44,629 nt of DNA from Streptomyces shenzhenensis (GCF_021462265.1 NZ_JAJONF010000060.1:1-44629), one strand, 5' to 3'. Shown: positions 22,538-31,642, numbered from the stretch's first letter. A program made the numbers and translations. Notes: generated from the sequence alone by a model not told the origin.

Positions 22538-24196
22538 GTGGTCGTGCCAGAGCTGAGGCCTTGGCAGTCCGCGAAACCGCGTGTGCGGAAGATCGCGGAC
22601 GCCCTACGACCGCGTCTGGCACACCTGGTGACCGCCACGAAGCCGCAGGTCGCACGGTTGCGGGGGGCAGTGGGACCGCAGCTGGCACGCGCCACGCGCG
22701 CGACCGGACCCCGGCTGGCCACCCTGGTCCGCTCCCCTCGACCTCGATTCCGGACCCTCAGGACCTGGCAGTACACCGCGGGCGCCGCCACGGCCGGGCT
22801 CGCCCTGGCCGCCGGTGCGGTGACCGCGGCGGGCCCCTGGGACGCCGACGGTCAGCGTACGGCCGAGCGGGACCGGGCGGCCGCCCTGGAGCGCTCGGGT
22901 GGCACAGATCACGGCCCCGGTGCGGACTTGGTCACAGCCGACGGCGAGCCCAGCGCCGCGCCCAGTGCCGGCTCCGTCCTGACCGGCCTGGGCGCCGCCG
23001 CGAGCACCGTGAAGTCGGCCCCCGGAAAGTCCCTCGGCATCTCCACGACGGCCGTCACGGACCTCCTGCGCCCCTTGCTGGCCTCCACGGCGCTCGGCAG
23101 CACCCGCACCGCCGTGGTCGTCGACGTGGCCAGCGGGGCGCGCCTGTACGGTTCCGGCGCCGACACGGCCCTCACCCCGGCCTCCACCACCAAGATCGCC
23201 ACGGCCGTCGCCGCCCTCTCCGCCCTCGGTCCCGACCACCGCATCACCACGCGGGTGGCCCTGGAACCCGGTACGAGGGAGGTCGTCCTGGTCGGCGGCG
23301 GCGACCCCACCCTGACCGCCCGCAAGGACGCGGCCGGCTGGGCCAGCCTGCGCACCCTCGCCACCGAGACGGCGAAGTCGCTGACCGCGCGGGGCATCAG
23401 GCAGATCACCCTCTCGTACGACACCACGCTCTACTCCGGCCCCGACCTGCACCCCATCGGCGTCAACGACAACCTCGCGCGCGTGAGCCCCCTGACGGCC
23501 GACGAGGGCCGCACCGACGACTCCGCCGAGGGACCGGTGACCCGGGTGAGCGACCCGGCGGCCGACGCGGCCCGGAAGTTCGCGGGCTTCCTGGCGGACG
23601 CCGGCATCAAGACCTCGTCACCCGGCACCTCCAAGGCGAGCCGCCGGGCCGACACCCTCGCCACGGTCTCCTCGCCGCCGCTGTCCTCGATCGTCGAGCG
23701 CATGCTGACCAACAGCGACAACGACATCGCCGAGGCCCTGGCCCGCCAGACCGCGCTGGCGAGCGGCCGGCCGGCGAGCTTCGACGGGGGAGCGGACGCG
23801 ATCGACGCCCAACTCACCCAGCTGGGCCTGCCGATGACCGGCGCCTCCTTCCACGACGGCAGCGGCCTGAACCGCGACGACCGGCTGACCGCGAACCTCC
23901 TCACCGCCCTCCTCGTCAAAGCCGCCGACGCCGGCCGGCCGGGCCTGCGCGCGGTCCTCACCGGCCTGCCCGTCGCCGGTTTCACCGGCACCCTCACCAG
24001 CCGCTACACGGACGGTGCGGCCGGTGTCGTACGCGCGAAGACCGGCACCCTCACCGGCGTCAACACCCTCGCCGGCACGGTCGTCGACAAGGACGGCCGC
24101 CTGCTGGCCTTCGCCTTCCTGACCTCGGACACGACCAACCCGGCAGCGGCCCAGCAGGCCCTGGACAAGACCGCCACCGCCCTGGCGGGCCTGTAA
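22538..24196 (+). CDS. dacB: D-Ala-D-Ala carboxypeptidase, PBP4 type
   Basis: A 552-residue class C penicillin-binding protein (peptidase S13). It would trim or cut peptidoglycan stem peptides outside the membrane. A basic Pro/Arg-rich cytoplasmic N-terminus of about 80 residues precedes one membrane segment (TAGAATAGLALAAGAVTAA). The catalytic motifs are ASTTK (Ser216, Lys219), SDN (near 394) and KTG (501-503). The start is GTG 22538, with GAAAGGGG a few bases before it. The long basic N-terminus is typical of the Streptomyces version rather than E. coli DacB. It heads a plus-strand group with DUF2342, tilS, hpt and ftsH, but a 7-bp repeat array follows the stop and the next gene has its own promoter. 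Confidence 0.92.
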   Translation: MVVPELRPWQSAKPRVRKIADALRPRLAHLVTATKPQVARLRGAVGPQLARATRATGPRLATLVRSPRPRFRTLRTWQYTAGAATAGLALAAGAVTAAGPWDADGQRTAERDRAAALERSGGTDHGPGADLVTADGEPSAAPSAGSVLTGLGAAASTVKSAPGKSLGISTTAVTDLLRPLLASTALGSTRTAVVVDVASGARLYGSGADTALTPASTTKIATAVAALSALGPDHRITTRVALEPGTREVVLVGGGDPTLTARKDAAGWASLRTLATETAKSLTARGIRQITLSYDTTLYSGPDLHPIGVNDNLARVSPLTADEGRTDDSAEGPVTRVSDPAADAARKFAGFLADAGIKTSSPGTSKASRRADTLATVSSPPLSSIVERMLTNSDNDIAEALARQTALASGRPASFDGGADAIDAQLTQLGLPMTGASFHDGSGLNRDDRLTANLLTALLVKAADAGRPGLRAVLTGLPVAGFTGTLTSRYTDGAAGVVRAKTGTLTGVNTLAGTVVDKDGRLLAFAFLTSDTTNPAAAQQALDKTATALAGL

Positions 24197-24198
24197 CC

Positions 24199-24261
24199 GC
24201 CGCCCGCCGCCCGCCGCCCGCCGCCCGCCGCCCGCCGCCCGCCGCCCGCCGCCCGCCGCCC
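24199..24261. repeat. Nine copies of a 7-bp repeat
   Basis: The unit GCCGCCC is repeated exactly nine times starting 3 bp after the dacB stop codon. It makes a strand-asymmetric C-rich tract. It may vary in length between strains and could influence mRNA 3' ends. A run of this kind is also prone to sequencing error. Confidence 0.9.
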
Positions 24262-24374
24262 GGCCAAATCGACCCCCCGGCCCCTGCCCGCACCGGCCCC
24301 CGCCCCACCTCCCCCGCACAAGTCACGCCAACCTCACCAACCCTCACGGCCTGCCCCAAGTGGGAGCGCTAACG

Positions 24375-24380
24375 TACGGT
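24375..24380 (+). promoter_or_regulatory. -10 element (TACGGT), likely leaderless
   Basis: TACGGT ends 6 nt before ATG 24387. There is no Shine-Dalgarno sequence before that codon, so transcription probably starts at or next to the ATG. No clear -35 was seen. Confidence 0.4.
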
Positions 24381-24386
24381 TGACGC

Positions 24387-25520
24387 ATGACGAGCATCGG
24401 TGGCGCTGCTTCTTCTGGGATGGTCGACTGGAATCTCGCGGTGGCGACCGCGACCCGGCTCGTACGGCCGGGCCCCGAGGTGAGCCGCGACGAGGCCCGG
24501 GCCATCGTCGCGGAGCTGCGGCGGCACGCGAAAGCCTCGGAGGAGCACGTCCGGGGCTTCACTCGTATGGGGACCGACGACATCCACGACACCCCCGTCC
24601 TGGTGGTGGACCGGCCCGGCTGGGTGAAGGCGAACGTCGCCGGTTTCCGGGAGCTCCTCAAGCCGCTGCTGGACAAGATGCAGGAGCGGCGGGCCGGCAC
24701 CCCCGGCGGCGCGGTCCTCGGCGCGGTCGGCGGCAAGGTCACCGGCGTGGAGCTCGGCATGCTCCTGTCGTTCCTGTCCTCCCGGGTCCTCGGCCAGTAC
24801 GAGACCTTCGCCCCCTCCTCCCGCGACCTCCCGGCGGACGAGAACGGCGGCGGCCGGCTGCTCCTGGTCGCCCCGAACATCGTCCACGTGGAGCGCGAAC
24901 TCGACGTACAGCCCCATGACTTCCGCCTGTGGGTGTGCCTGCACGAGGAGACGCACCGCACCCAGTTCACGGCGGTGCCCTGGCTGCGCGCCCATCTGGA
25001 GGGCGAGATCCAGGCGTTCCTCTCGGAGACCGACGTCGACCCGATGACCGTCCTCGAACGCGTCCGGGACGCGGCCCAGTCCCTCGTCGGCGGCCGCCCC
25101 GAGGCCGAGGAGGACGACGGCGGACGCTCGTTCGTCGAGCTGGTGCAGACCCCCGCCCAGCGCGAGATCCTCGGCCGGCTCACCGCCGTGATGTCCCTCC
25201 TGGAGGGCCACGCCGACTTCGTGATGGACGGCGTCGGACCCGCGGTCGTGCCGACCGTCGACGAGATCCGCGAGAAGTTCCAGCAGCGGCGCGCCAAGGG
25301 CGCCTCCCGGCTCGACATGACCCTGCGCAAACTGCTCGGCCTGGACGCCAAGCTCCGTCAGTACCGGGACGGCGAACGGTTCGTGCGCGCCGTCGTCGAG
25401 CAGGTCGGCATGGACGGCTTCAACCGGGTGTGGACCTCCCCGAACACCCTGCCGACCAAGGCGGAGATCGCCAAACCGGCGGACTGGGTCGCGCGGGTGC
25501 ATCGCAAGACCGAGTCGTGA
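24387..25520 (+). CDS. DUF2342 zinc-dependent metalloprotease
   Basis: A 377-residue actinobacterial protein of the DUF2342 / zinc-dependent metalloprotease family, often annotated as F420 biosynthesis-associated. The zinc motif is CLHEETHRTQF (HExxH) with LEGHADFVMDGVG downstream, whose EGHAD likely supplies the third ligand. No signal peptide is visible, so it is probably cytoplasmic. The substrate is unknown. ATG 24387 has no ribosome site, and a -10-like TACGGT lies 6 nt before it. The gene sits between dacB and tilS in an order I regard as conserved in actinobacteria, so it may have a role near the division or tRNA genes, but that is not shown. Confidence 0.85.
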   Translation: MTSIGGAASSGMVDWNLAVATATRLVRPGPEVSRDEARAIVAELRRHAKASEEHVRGFTRMGTDDIHDTPVLVVDRPGWVKANVAGFRELLKPLLDKMQERRAGTPGGAVLGAVGGKVTGVELGMLLSFLSSRVLGQYETFAPSSRDLPADENGGGRLLLVAPNIVHVERELDVQPHDFRLWVCLHEETHRTQFTAVPWLRAHLEGEIQAFLSETDVDPMTVLERVRDAAQSLVGGRPEAEEDDGGRSFVELVQTPAQREILGRLTAVMSLLEGHADFVMDGVGPAVVPTVDEIREKFQQRRAKGASRLDMTLRKLLGLDAKLRQYRDGERFVRAVVEQVGMDGFNRVWTSPNTLPTKAEIAKPADWVARVHRKTES

Positions 25521-25711
25521 ATCAGGGGAAGCGTGGTGAACCGAAACCGGCCGACGGCAGGCGAACGCCCCGCCAATCACCCGTCCGAGGGACCGTGAGC
25601 GATGGGTAGGCGTGCGATGCTCGGGGAACGGCCCGTTTCTGTCACCATCTACACACCCTGAGTGACCGGACTCGGGTTCACCCCCCGAAAACTTCATGAA
25701 GGGAACCGGAC

Positions 25712-26842
25712 ATGGGTCCCCATCCCGCGGTCGCGGCGATACGCCTGGCGGTCCGCCGCGTCCTCCACGACATCCTTACCGACCACAGCCGCCACAGCCC
25801 TGCCCCCGGTGAGCGCGTCGGCGGCCGTATCGGCGTGCGTCTCGCGCGCCCCGTCGCCGACGGCCCGGGCGTCCCGGGCACGCCGGGAGCCCCGGAGGCC
25901 CCGGAACGGACACCGAACGAGCGGACCCCCTCCCCGCTCGTCCTCGTCGCGTGTTCCGGCGGTGCCGACTCCATGGCGCTCGCCTCCGCCCTCGCCTTCG
26001 AAGCCCCCAGGCTCGGCATCCGCGCGGGCGGCGTCACCGTCGACCACGGCCTGCAGCCCGGCTCCGACCTGCGCGCCGAGGAGGTCGTCCTGCGGCTGCG
26101 CGAACTCGGCCTCGACCCGGTCGAGGCCATCACCGTGACCGTCGGCCGCGACGGCGGCCCCGAGGCCGCCGCCCGCGACGCCCGCTACGCCGCCCTCGAC
26201 GCCGCGCTGGAGCGGCACGGCGGCACCGCGATCCTGCTCGGCCACACCAGGGACGACCAGGCCGAAACCGTCCTGCTCGGCCTCGCCCGAGGCTCCGGGA
26301 TCCGCTCCCTGTCCGGAATGGCCGCGGTCTCGGGGGCCGGCGGCCGTTACCGCCGCCCCTTCCTCCAGCTCGACCGGCAGACCGCCCGCAAGGCCTGCAT
26401 GGTCCAGGCGCTGCCCGTTTGGGACGATCCTCACAACGCGGACCCGGCCTACACCCGCTCCCGGCTCCGCCACGAGGGTCTGCCCGCCCTGGAGAAAGCC
26501 CTCGGTAAGGGCGTCGTCGAGGCGCTCGCCCGCACCGCCCGGCTCTCCCGCGACGACGCCGACGCCCTCGACACCTGGGCCAGGCAGGCCGAGGCCTCCG
26601 TGCGGGACGCCGCGGGCCTGCTGGAGTGCGCCAAGCTCTACGCCCTGCCGCCCGCGGTACGCCGCCGGATCCTGCGCCGGGCCGCCATCGAGGCCGGCGC
26701 ACCCGCGGGTTCCCTGTTCGCCCGGCACATCGAGGAAGTCGACCGCCTCATCACCGGCTGGCGAGGCCAGGGGGCCATCAATCTCCCCGGCAAAGTCGTC
26801 GCCCGGCGCCAGGGTGGCAGACTGGTGATTCGGCAAGGCTGA
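25712..26842 (+). CDS. tilS: tRNA(Ile)-lysidine synthetase
   Basis: A 376-residue TilS, which attaches lysine to C34 of the CAU-anticodon tRNA(Ile) so that it reads AUA. The PP-loop ATP motif is VACSGGADSMALA (about residues 79-91). LGHTRDDQAETVLLGLARGSG and RPFLQLDR are further signatures. An Ala/Pro-rich stretch of about 45 residues before the PP-loop is longer than in E. coli but common in Streptomyces. Only a short C-terminal part follows the core. ATG 25712 has GAAGGGAA about 9 nt before it. It is followed 66 bp later by hpt, as in many bacteria where tilS-hpt-ftsH is conserved. Confidence 0.94.
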   Translation: MGPHPAVAAIRLAVRRVLHDILTDHSRHSPAPGERVGGRIGVRLARPVADGPGVPGTPGAPEAPERTPNERTPSPLVLVACSGGADSMALASALAFEAPRLGIRAGGVTVDHGLQPGSDLRAEEVVLRLRELGLDPVEAITVTVGRDGGPEAAARDARYAALDAALERHGGTAILLGHTRDDQAETVLLGLARGSGIRSLSGMAAVSGAGGRYRRPFLQLDRQTARKACMVQALPVWDDPHNADPAYTRSRLRHEGLPALEKALGKGVVEALARTARLSRDDADALDTWARQAEASVRDAAGLLECAKLYALPPAVRRRILRRAAIEAGAPAGSLFARHIEEVDRLITGWRGQGAINLPGKVVARRQGGRLVIRQG

Positions 26843-26908
26843 GTCCCGACCTCCCGGAGTGTCCCTCCGGAGGGCTGGGCAGGCCGGTGGGACGACCGAC
26901 CGAAAGTG

Positions 26909-27469
26909 ATGCGGGTGGACGCGAACGACATGGGTGCCGACCTCCAGCAGGTGCTCATCACCAAAGAAGAGATCGACGCGAAGCTGGCCGAGCTGGCCGC
27001 GAAGATCGACGCGGAGTACGCGGGCAAGGACCTGCTCATCGTCGGCGTCCTCAAGGGTGCCGTGATGGTCATGGCGGACCTCGCCCGGGCGCTGTCCACC
27101 CCCGTCACCATGGACTGGATGGCCGTGTCCTCGTACGGTGCGGGCACCCAGTCCTCCGGTGTGGTGCGGATCCTCAAGGACCTCGACACCGACATCAAGG
27201 GCAAGCACGTCCTGATCGTCGAGGACATCATCGACTCGGGCCTGACCCTGTCCTGGCTGATCAACAACCTCGGCTCCCGTGAGCCCGAGACCCTGAAGAT
27301 CTGCACCCTGCTGCGCAAGCCGGACGCGGCCAAGGTCGCCATCGACGTCGAGTGGGTCGGCTTCGACATCCCCAACGAGTTCGTGGTCGGCTACGGCCTC
27401 GACTATGCCGAGAAGTACCGCAATCTCCCGTTCGTCGGTACGCTCGCGCCTCACGTCTACGGCGGCTGA
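26909..27469 (+). CDS. hpt: Hypoxanthine phosphoribosyltransferase
   Basis: A 186-residue purine salvage enzyme that makes IMP or GMP from hypoxanthine or guanine with PRPP. The PRPP loop VLIVEDIIDSGLTLSWL is clear, as are VGVLKGAVMVMADLAR, SSYGAGTQSSG and the ending WVGFDIPNEFVVGYGLDYAEKYRNLP. ATG 26909 was chosen by comparison with the usual N-terminus (MRVDANDMGADL); GTG 26906 directly before it is possible and no strong ribosome site separates them. Cytoplasmic. It lies between tilS and ftsH and is followed by a small hairpin. Confidence 0.94.
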   Translation: MRVDANDMGADLQQVLITKEEIDAKLAELAAKIDAEYAGKDLLIVGVLKGAVMVMADLARALSTPVTMDWMAVSSYGAGTQSSGVVRILKDLDTDIKGKHVLIVEDIIDSGLTLSWLINNLGSREPETLKICTLLRKPDAAKVAIDVEWVGFDIPNEFVVGYGLDYAEKYRNLPFVGTLAPHVYGG

Positions 27470-27470
27470 C

Positions 27471-27490
27471 CCCCGGCTGATACGCCGGGG
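27471..27490 (+). terminator. Hairpin after hpt
   Basis: CCCCGGC (27471-27477) and GCCGGGG (27484-27490) enclose a 6-base loop TGATAC, starting 2 bp after the hpt stop. It has no T-run, so it may be a weak terminator or an mRNA-stabilising stem ahead of ftsH. Confidence 0.5.
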
Positions 27491-27677
27491 AGTCCACTTA
27501 CGTAAGACGATCGGGAACCCCAGCGGGTTTCGCGCCGTTGGAGCATGCAGAGGCGGGTTCACCAGCCGTCCGAGAAGCTTCGTGCGGCTTCGGGCCACAA
27601 TGCTGGGGTACCGTCAGAAGAACTGTCTTATCAAACTCACTATGGCAGGAGGGACGGGGCGACACCGCTCCGTATGG

Positions 27678-29717
27678 ATGGACGTGAAGCGATACTTCCG
27701 TGGGCCGGTCATGTGGATCGTGCTGGCCGTCCTTGCCGTGGTCGTGTTGATGCAGGTTGTCGGCTCGTCCGGCGGCTACAAGACGGTGGACACCGGCCAG
27801 GTCGTGGCGGCGATCAATGACAACAAGGTGGAGTCGGCGAAGCTGACCACCGGTGACGAGCAGACCATCAAGGTCACGCTCAAGAACGGCGAGAAGGTCG
27901 ACGGCAGCTCGAAGATCCAGGCGAGCTACATCGGCGACCAGGGCGTCACCATCGCCAACACGCTGCAGACCAAGTACCAGGACAAGCAGATCCCCGACGG
28001 CTATACCGTCGCGCCGACCAAGCAGAACGCGTTCGTCAGCGTCCTGCTGTCCCTGCTGCCCTTCGTCCTCATCGTGGTCGTCTTCCTGTTCCTGATGAAT
28101 CAGATGCAGGGCGGCGGCTCCCGGGTCATGAACTTCGGCAAGTCCAAGGCGAAGCTCATCACCAAGGACACCCCGAAGACGACCTTCTCGGACGTCGCGG
28201 GCTGCGACGAGGCCGTCGAGGAGCTCCACGAGATCAAGGAGTTCCTGCAGGAGCCGGCCAAGTTCCAGGCCGTCGGCGCCAAGATCCCCAAGGGTGTGCT
28301 CCTCTACGGCCGCCCCGGCACCGGCAAGACGCTGCTCGCGCGTGCCGTCGCCGGCGAGGCAGGAGTCCCCTTCTACTCGATCTCCGGTTCCGACTTCGTC
28401 GAGATGTTCGTCGGTGTCGGTGCCTCCCGAGTGCGTGACCTCTTCGAGCAGGCCAAGGCGAACGCTCCGGCGATCGTCTTCGTCGACGAGATCGACGCGG
28501 TCGGCCGCCACCGCGGCGCCGGCCTCGGCGGCGGTCACGACGAGCGCGAGCAGACGCTGAACCAGCTGCTCGTCGAGATGGACGGCTTCGACGTCAAGGG
28601 CGGTGTGATCCTCATCGCCGCGACGAACCGGCCCGACATCCTCGACCCGGCGCTGCTGCGCCCCGGCCGCTTCGACCGCCAGATCGCGGTCGACCCGCCG
28701 GACCTGCAGGGCCGTCTGGAGATCCTCAAGGTCCACCAGAAGGGCAAGCCGGTCGCGCCCGACGTCGACCTGGCGGCGGTCGCCCGCCGTACGCCGGGCT
28801 TCACCGGCGCGGACCTGTCGAACGTGCTGAACGAGGCGGCCCTGCTCACGGCCCGCAGCGATCGCAAGCTCATCGACAACCAGATGCTCGACGAGGCGAT
28901 CGACCGTGTGGTCGCGGGCCCGCAGAAGCGGACCCGGATCATGTCGGACAAGGAGAAGAAGATCACCGCGTACCACGAGGGCGGTCACGCCCTGGTCGCG
29001 GCGGCCTCCCCGAACTCCGACCCGGTCCACAAGATCACGATCCTGTCCCGCGGCCGAGCCCTGGGCTACACGATGGTCCTGCCGGACGAGGACAAGTACT
29101 CGACCACGCGCAACGAGATGCTCGACCAGCTCGCCTACATGCTGGGTGGCCGGGCGGCCGAGGAACTGGTCTTCCACGACCCGACCACCGGCGCGGCCAA
29201 CGACATCGAGAAGGCCACGGCCACCGCCCGCGCGATGGTCACGCAGTACGGCATGACCGAGCGCCTCGGCGCGATCAAGTTCGGTGGCGACAACACCGAG
29301 CCCTTCCTCGGCCGTGAGATGTCCCACCAGCGCGACTACTCGGAAGAGGTCGCCGCCCTGGTGGACGAGGAAGTCAAGAAGCTCATCGAGAACGCGCACA
29401 ACGAAGCCTGGGAGATCCTGGTCGAGAACCGCGACGTCCTCGACAACCTGGTGCTCCAGCTCCTGGAGAAGGAGACGCTGGGCAAGGCGGAGATCGCCGA
29501 GATCTTCTCCGCCATCGTCAAGCGCCCGGCCCGGCCCGCCTGGACCGGCTCCTCCCGCCGCACGCCGTCCACCCGCCCGCCGGTGCTCTCCCCCAAGGAG
29601 CTCGCGCTGACCAACGGGACGAACGGCGCTACCGCGGCGATCAGCACCGCCAAGGCCACGGCTGCCGAGCCCGCCCCGGCGGTCGAGAAGGCCCCGGAGG
29701 ACCGGCCCGAGAGCTGA
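27678..29717 (+). CDS. ftsH: ATP-dependent zinc protease FtsH
   Basis: A 679-residue membrane-bound AAA protease that degrades misfolded membrane and regulatory proteins. An N-terminal membrane helix (MWIVLAVLAVVVLMQVV), an extracytoplasmic domain and a second helix (LLSLLPFVLIVVVFLFLMNQM) precede the ATPase. Walker A reads GRPGTGKT (from residue 211), Walker B IVFVDEIDAVG, and the SRH TNRPDILDPALLRPGRFDRQ. The zinc site is HEGGH (His433-His437), and EKATATARAMVTQYGM follows. Walker A has Arg where most homologues have Pro (GPPGTGKT). The C-terminal 60 residues are Ala/Pro-rich. ATG 27678 (MDVKRYFRG) was chosen by family alignment; upstream in-frame starts such as ATG 27642 cannot be excluded. 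A strong terminator follows. Confidence 0.95.
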   Translation: MDVKRYFRGPVMWIVLAVLAVVVLMQVVGSSGGYKTVDTGQVVAAINDNKVESAKLTTGDEQTIKVTLKNGEKVDGSSKIQASYIGDQGVTIANTLQTKYQDKQIPDGYTVAPTKQNAFVSVLLSLLPFVLIVVVFLFLMNQMQGGGSRVMNFGKSKAKLITKDTPKTTFSDVAGCDEAVEELHEIKEFLQEPAKFQAVGAKIPKGVLLYGRPGTGKTLLARAVAGEAGVPFYSISGSDFVEMFVGVGASRVRDLFEQAKANAPAIVFVDEIDAVGRHRGAGLGGGHDEREQTLNQLLVEMDGFDVKGGVILIAATNRPDILDPALLRPGRFDRQIAVDPPDLQGRLEILKVHQKGKPVAPDVDLAAVARRTPGFTGADLSNVLNEAALLTARSDRKLIDNQMLDEAIDRVVAGPQKRTRIMSDKEKKITAYHEGGHALVAAASPNSDPVHKITILSRGRALGYTMVLPDEDKYSTTRNEMLDQLAYMLGGRAAEELVFHDPTTGAANDIEKATATARAMVTQYGMTERLGAIKFGGDNTEPFLGREMSHQRDYSEEVAALVDEEVKKLIENAHNEAWEILVENRDVLDNLVLQLLEKETLGKAEIAEIFSAIVKRPARPAWTGSSRRTPSTRPPVLSPKELALTNGTNGATAAISTAKATAAEPAPAVEKAPEDRPES

Positions 29718-29747
29718 CTCACACCGGCCTCACCTGGCTCGGAATGG

Positions 29748-29787
29748 ATGCCGCGCCCCCCAGGATCTAGCCTGGGGGGCGCGGCAT
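29748..29787 (+). terminator. Terminator after ftsH
   Basis: A perfect 17-bp stem (ATGCCGCGCCCCCCAGG at 29748-29764 and its complement at 29771-29787) with loop ATCTAG, 30 bp after the ftsH stop, followed by TTTC. It separates ftsH from folE. Confidence 0.85.
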
Positions 29788-29851
29788 TTCGGTATGCCCG
29801 CGTATGAGGCGCGGCCCACGCGCGCTCACCCGAAGGAACGAGGCACCTCAG

Positions 29852-30457
29852 ATGACCGACCCCGTGACCCTGGACGGCGACGGCACCGTCGGCGAGTTCG
29901 ACGAGAAGCGCGCCGAGAACGCCGTCCGTGAACTCCTCATCGCGGTCGGCGAGGACCCGGACCGCGAGGGCCTGAGGGAGACTCCGGCACGGGTGGCGCG
30001 GGCGTATCGCGAGCTTCTGGCGGGGAATCGGCAGTCGCCCGAAGAGGTCCTGACGACGACGTTCGATCTCGGCCACGACGAGATGGTCCTGGTCAAGGAC
30101 ATCGAGATCGTCAGCCTGTGCGAGCACCACATGCTGCCGTTCCACGGGGTGGCCCATGTCGGGTACATCCCGGCGGAGACCGGCAAGATCACGGGTCTGT
30201 CGAAGCTCGCGCGGCTGGTCGAGGTGTTCGCCCGCCGTCTCCAGGTGCAGGAACGACTCACCACGCAGGTCGCGGACTCGCTCATGCGGATCCTGGAGGC
30301 CCGGGGCGTGATCGTCGTGGTCGAGGCCGAGCACATGTGCATGTCGGTACGCGGGATCCGTAAGCCGGGAGCCAAGACGACCACGTCGGCGGTCCGCGGT
30401 CAGCTCAGGGACGCCACGACCCGGGCCGAGGCGATGAGCCTGATACTGGCGCGCTGA
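29852..30457 (+). CDS. folE: GTP cyclohydrolase I
   Basis: A 201-residue enzyme that opens GTP to 7,8-dihydroneopterin triphosphate, the first step of folate synthesis. The zinc ligands are in SLCEHHMLPFHG (Cys90, His92/His93), with the third cysteine in HMCMSVRGIRKPG. GYIPAETGKITGLSKLARLV and QERLTTQVADSLM are family signatures. ATG 29852 has a GGAACGAGG stretch upstream; the longer frame opening at 29804 would start inside the untranslated region. It converges with the DUF3180 gene, at the end of the minus-strand fol group, so folate genes lie on both sides of this point. Confidence 0.96.
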   Translation: MTDPVTLDGDGTVGEFDEKRAENAVRELLIAVGEDPDREGLRETPARVARAYRELLAGNRQSPEEVLTTTFDLGHDEMVLVKDIEIVSLCEHHMLPFHGVAHVGYIPAETGKITGLSKLARLVEVFARRLQVQERLTTQVADSLMRILEARGVIVVVEAEHMCMSVRGIRKPGAKTTTSAVRGQLRDATTRAEAMSLILAR

Positions 30458-30488
30458 CCCACCGAGGGCGGGCCGCCGCGGTCAGGGG

Positions 30489-30980
30489 TCAGGCGACCGG
30501 CTCGGCCCCGCTGTGGTTGTTGTTGTCGTCGTCCTCCGGGAGCTTGCACACCCGTTCCAGGAACAGGGCCGCCGCTATCACGGCGACGCCGGCGACGACG
30601 GAGAAGGCCGCGTAGAGGGCCTGGTCGCGGCGGGTGGGGAGGTCGAGGAGTTCCAGCAGGAAGACGCCCGTGCCGCCGTACATGCCGGCGACCAGGGCCG
30701 CTACCAGGGCGCTCGCCTGTCCGAAGACGACGGCGCGGGCCGCCATCAGGGGGTCGACGCCCTTGGCGCCGGGGCGGCGCTCGCGCTGGGCCTTGAGCCG
30801 GGCGCGCAGCGAGAGCGCCGTGGAGAGCAGGACCACGGCGATCAGCGCGAGGACGATCGGGGCGGCCACCGGCACGCTCGGCAGGGTCCCCACCGCGTTC
30901 CACAGGCGGGCGCCCGCCCAGGACAGCACTCCGGCCACGACGAAGACGCCGGCCAGCACCCTGATCCGCAGCTCTTTCAC
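30489..30980 (-). CDS. DUF3180 membrane protein
   Basis: A 163-residue actinobacterial DUF3180 protein with four predicted membrane helices (starting IRVLAGVFVVAGVLSWAGARLW, and APIVLALIAVVLLSTALSLR) and a hydrophilic acidic tail (EDDDNNNHSG). No catalytic motif is known. GTG 30980 has AAGGA 6 nt before it. It follows folK by 50 bp and is the last gene of the folP-to-folK group, an arrangement often seen in actinobacteria. A link to folate biology is only by position. Confidence 0.85.
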   Translation of the reverse strand: MKELRIRVLAGVFVVAGVLSWAGARLWNAVGTLPSVPVAAPIVLALIAVVLLSTALSLRARLKAQRERRPGAKGVDPLMAARAVVFGQASALVAALVAGMYGGTGVFLLELLDLPTRRDQALYAAFSVVAGVAVIAAALFLERVCKLPEDDDNNNHSGAEPVA

Positions 30981-31030
30981 TGTGTTCCTTCAGCTCCCCC
31001 GCAGCGATGTGGTCGTCTCGACCTTAACGA

Positions 31031-31642
31031 CTACTCGGGCAGTCGGAGTTCCAGATCCCCGCGTGCTTCCACGCCGTGCCGGGTGACGGCGGCCAGCAGC
31101 TCCGCGACCGGGCCCCGGCCGGGCAGTAGGGCCTCGGGGTCGACGTCGTACCAGGGCGCGAGCACGAAGGCGCGTTCGTGGGCGCGCGGGTGCGGGAGGG
31201 TGAGCCGCGGGTCGTCGGAGACGACGTCGGCGTAGGCGACGATGTCGACGTCGAGGGTGCGCGGGCCCCAGCGCTGGTCCCGCACCCGGTTGAACGCCTC
31301 CTCGACCGCATGCGCCCGCTCCAGCAGCGAGGACGGCGGGAGGGTGGTCTTGAGCACCACGACCGCGTTGAAGTACGTGGGCTGGCTGCCGGGCTCGACG
31401 CCCCACGGCTCCGTCTCGTACACCGGTGACACGGCCTTGATGCGGACCCCCGGGGTGTCCTCCAGGGCGTCGACGGCGCCCTGGAGGGTCTCCAGGCGGT
31501 TGCCGAGGTTGGAGCCGAGGGCCACCACGGCTCGTTTGGGGTTGGACAGGGTGGTGTCGGCGGCGTCGACCTGCTCGACGACGGAGGCGGGCACCGGCTG
31601 TACGGTCGGGTCGCTGGGTCCCCGCAGGGAGGATGCGGTCAT
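31031..31642 (-). CDS. folK: HPPK pyrophosphokinase
   Basis: A 203-residue 6-hydroxymethyl-7,8-dihydropterin pyrophosphokinase. The core VALGSNLGNRLETLQGAVDAL, SPVYETEPWG and WGPRTLDVDIVAY (the RTLDvDI signature with metal aspartates) and LPHPRAHERAFVLAPWYDVDP are all present. The first 35 residues before VALGSNLG are an extra N-terminal stretch compared with E. coli. ATG 31642 overlaps the folB stop as ATGA. It supplies the pyrophosphorylated pterin used by the folP product, encoded at the head of the same group. Confidence 0.95.
   Translation of the reverse strand: MTASSLRGPSDPTVQPVPASVVEQVDAADTTLSNPKRAVVALGSNLGNRLETLQGAVDALEDTPGVRIKAVSPVYETEPWGVEPGSQPTYFNAVVVLKTTLPPSSLLERAHAVEEAFNRVRDQRWGPRTLDVDIVAYADVVSDDPRLTLPHPRAHERAFVLAPWYDVDPEALLPGRGPVAELLAAVTRHGVEARGDLELRLPE

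Noticed and set aside
26863..26874. 12-bp palindrome CCCTCCGGAGGG before hpt
   Set aside because: Short and GC-rich; such palindromes are frequent in this composition and it has no T-run.
25694..29399. Two long minus-strand frames opposite tilS, hpt and ftsH
   Set aside because: No domain resemblance; the plus-strand genes are well-known families with full motifs.
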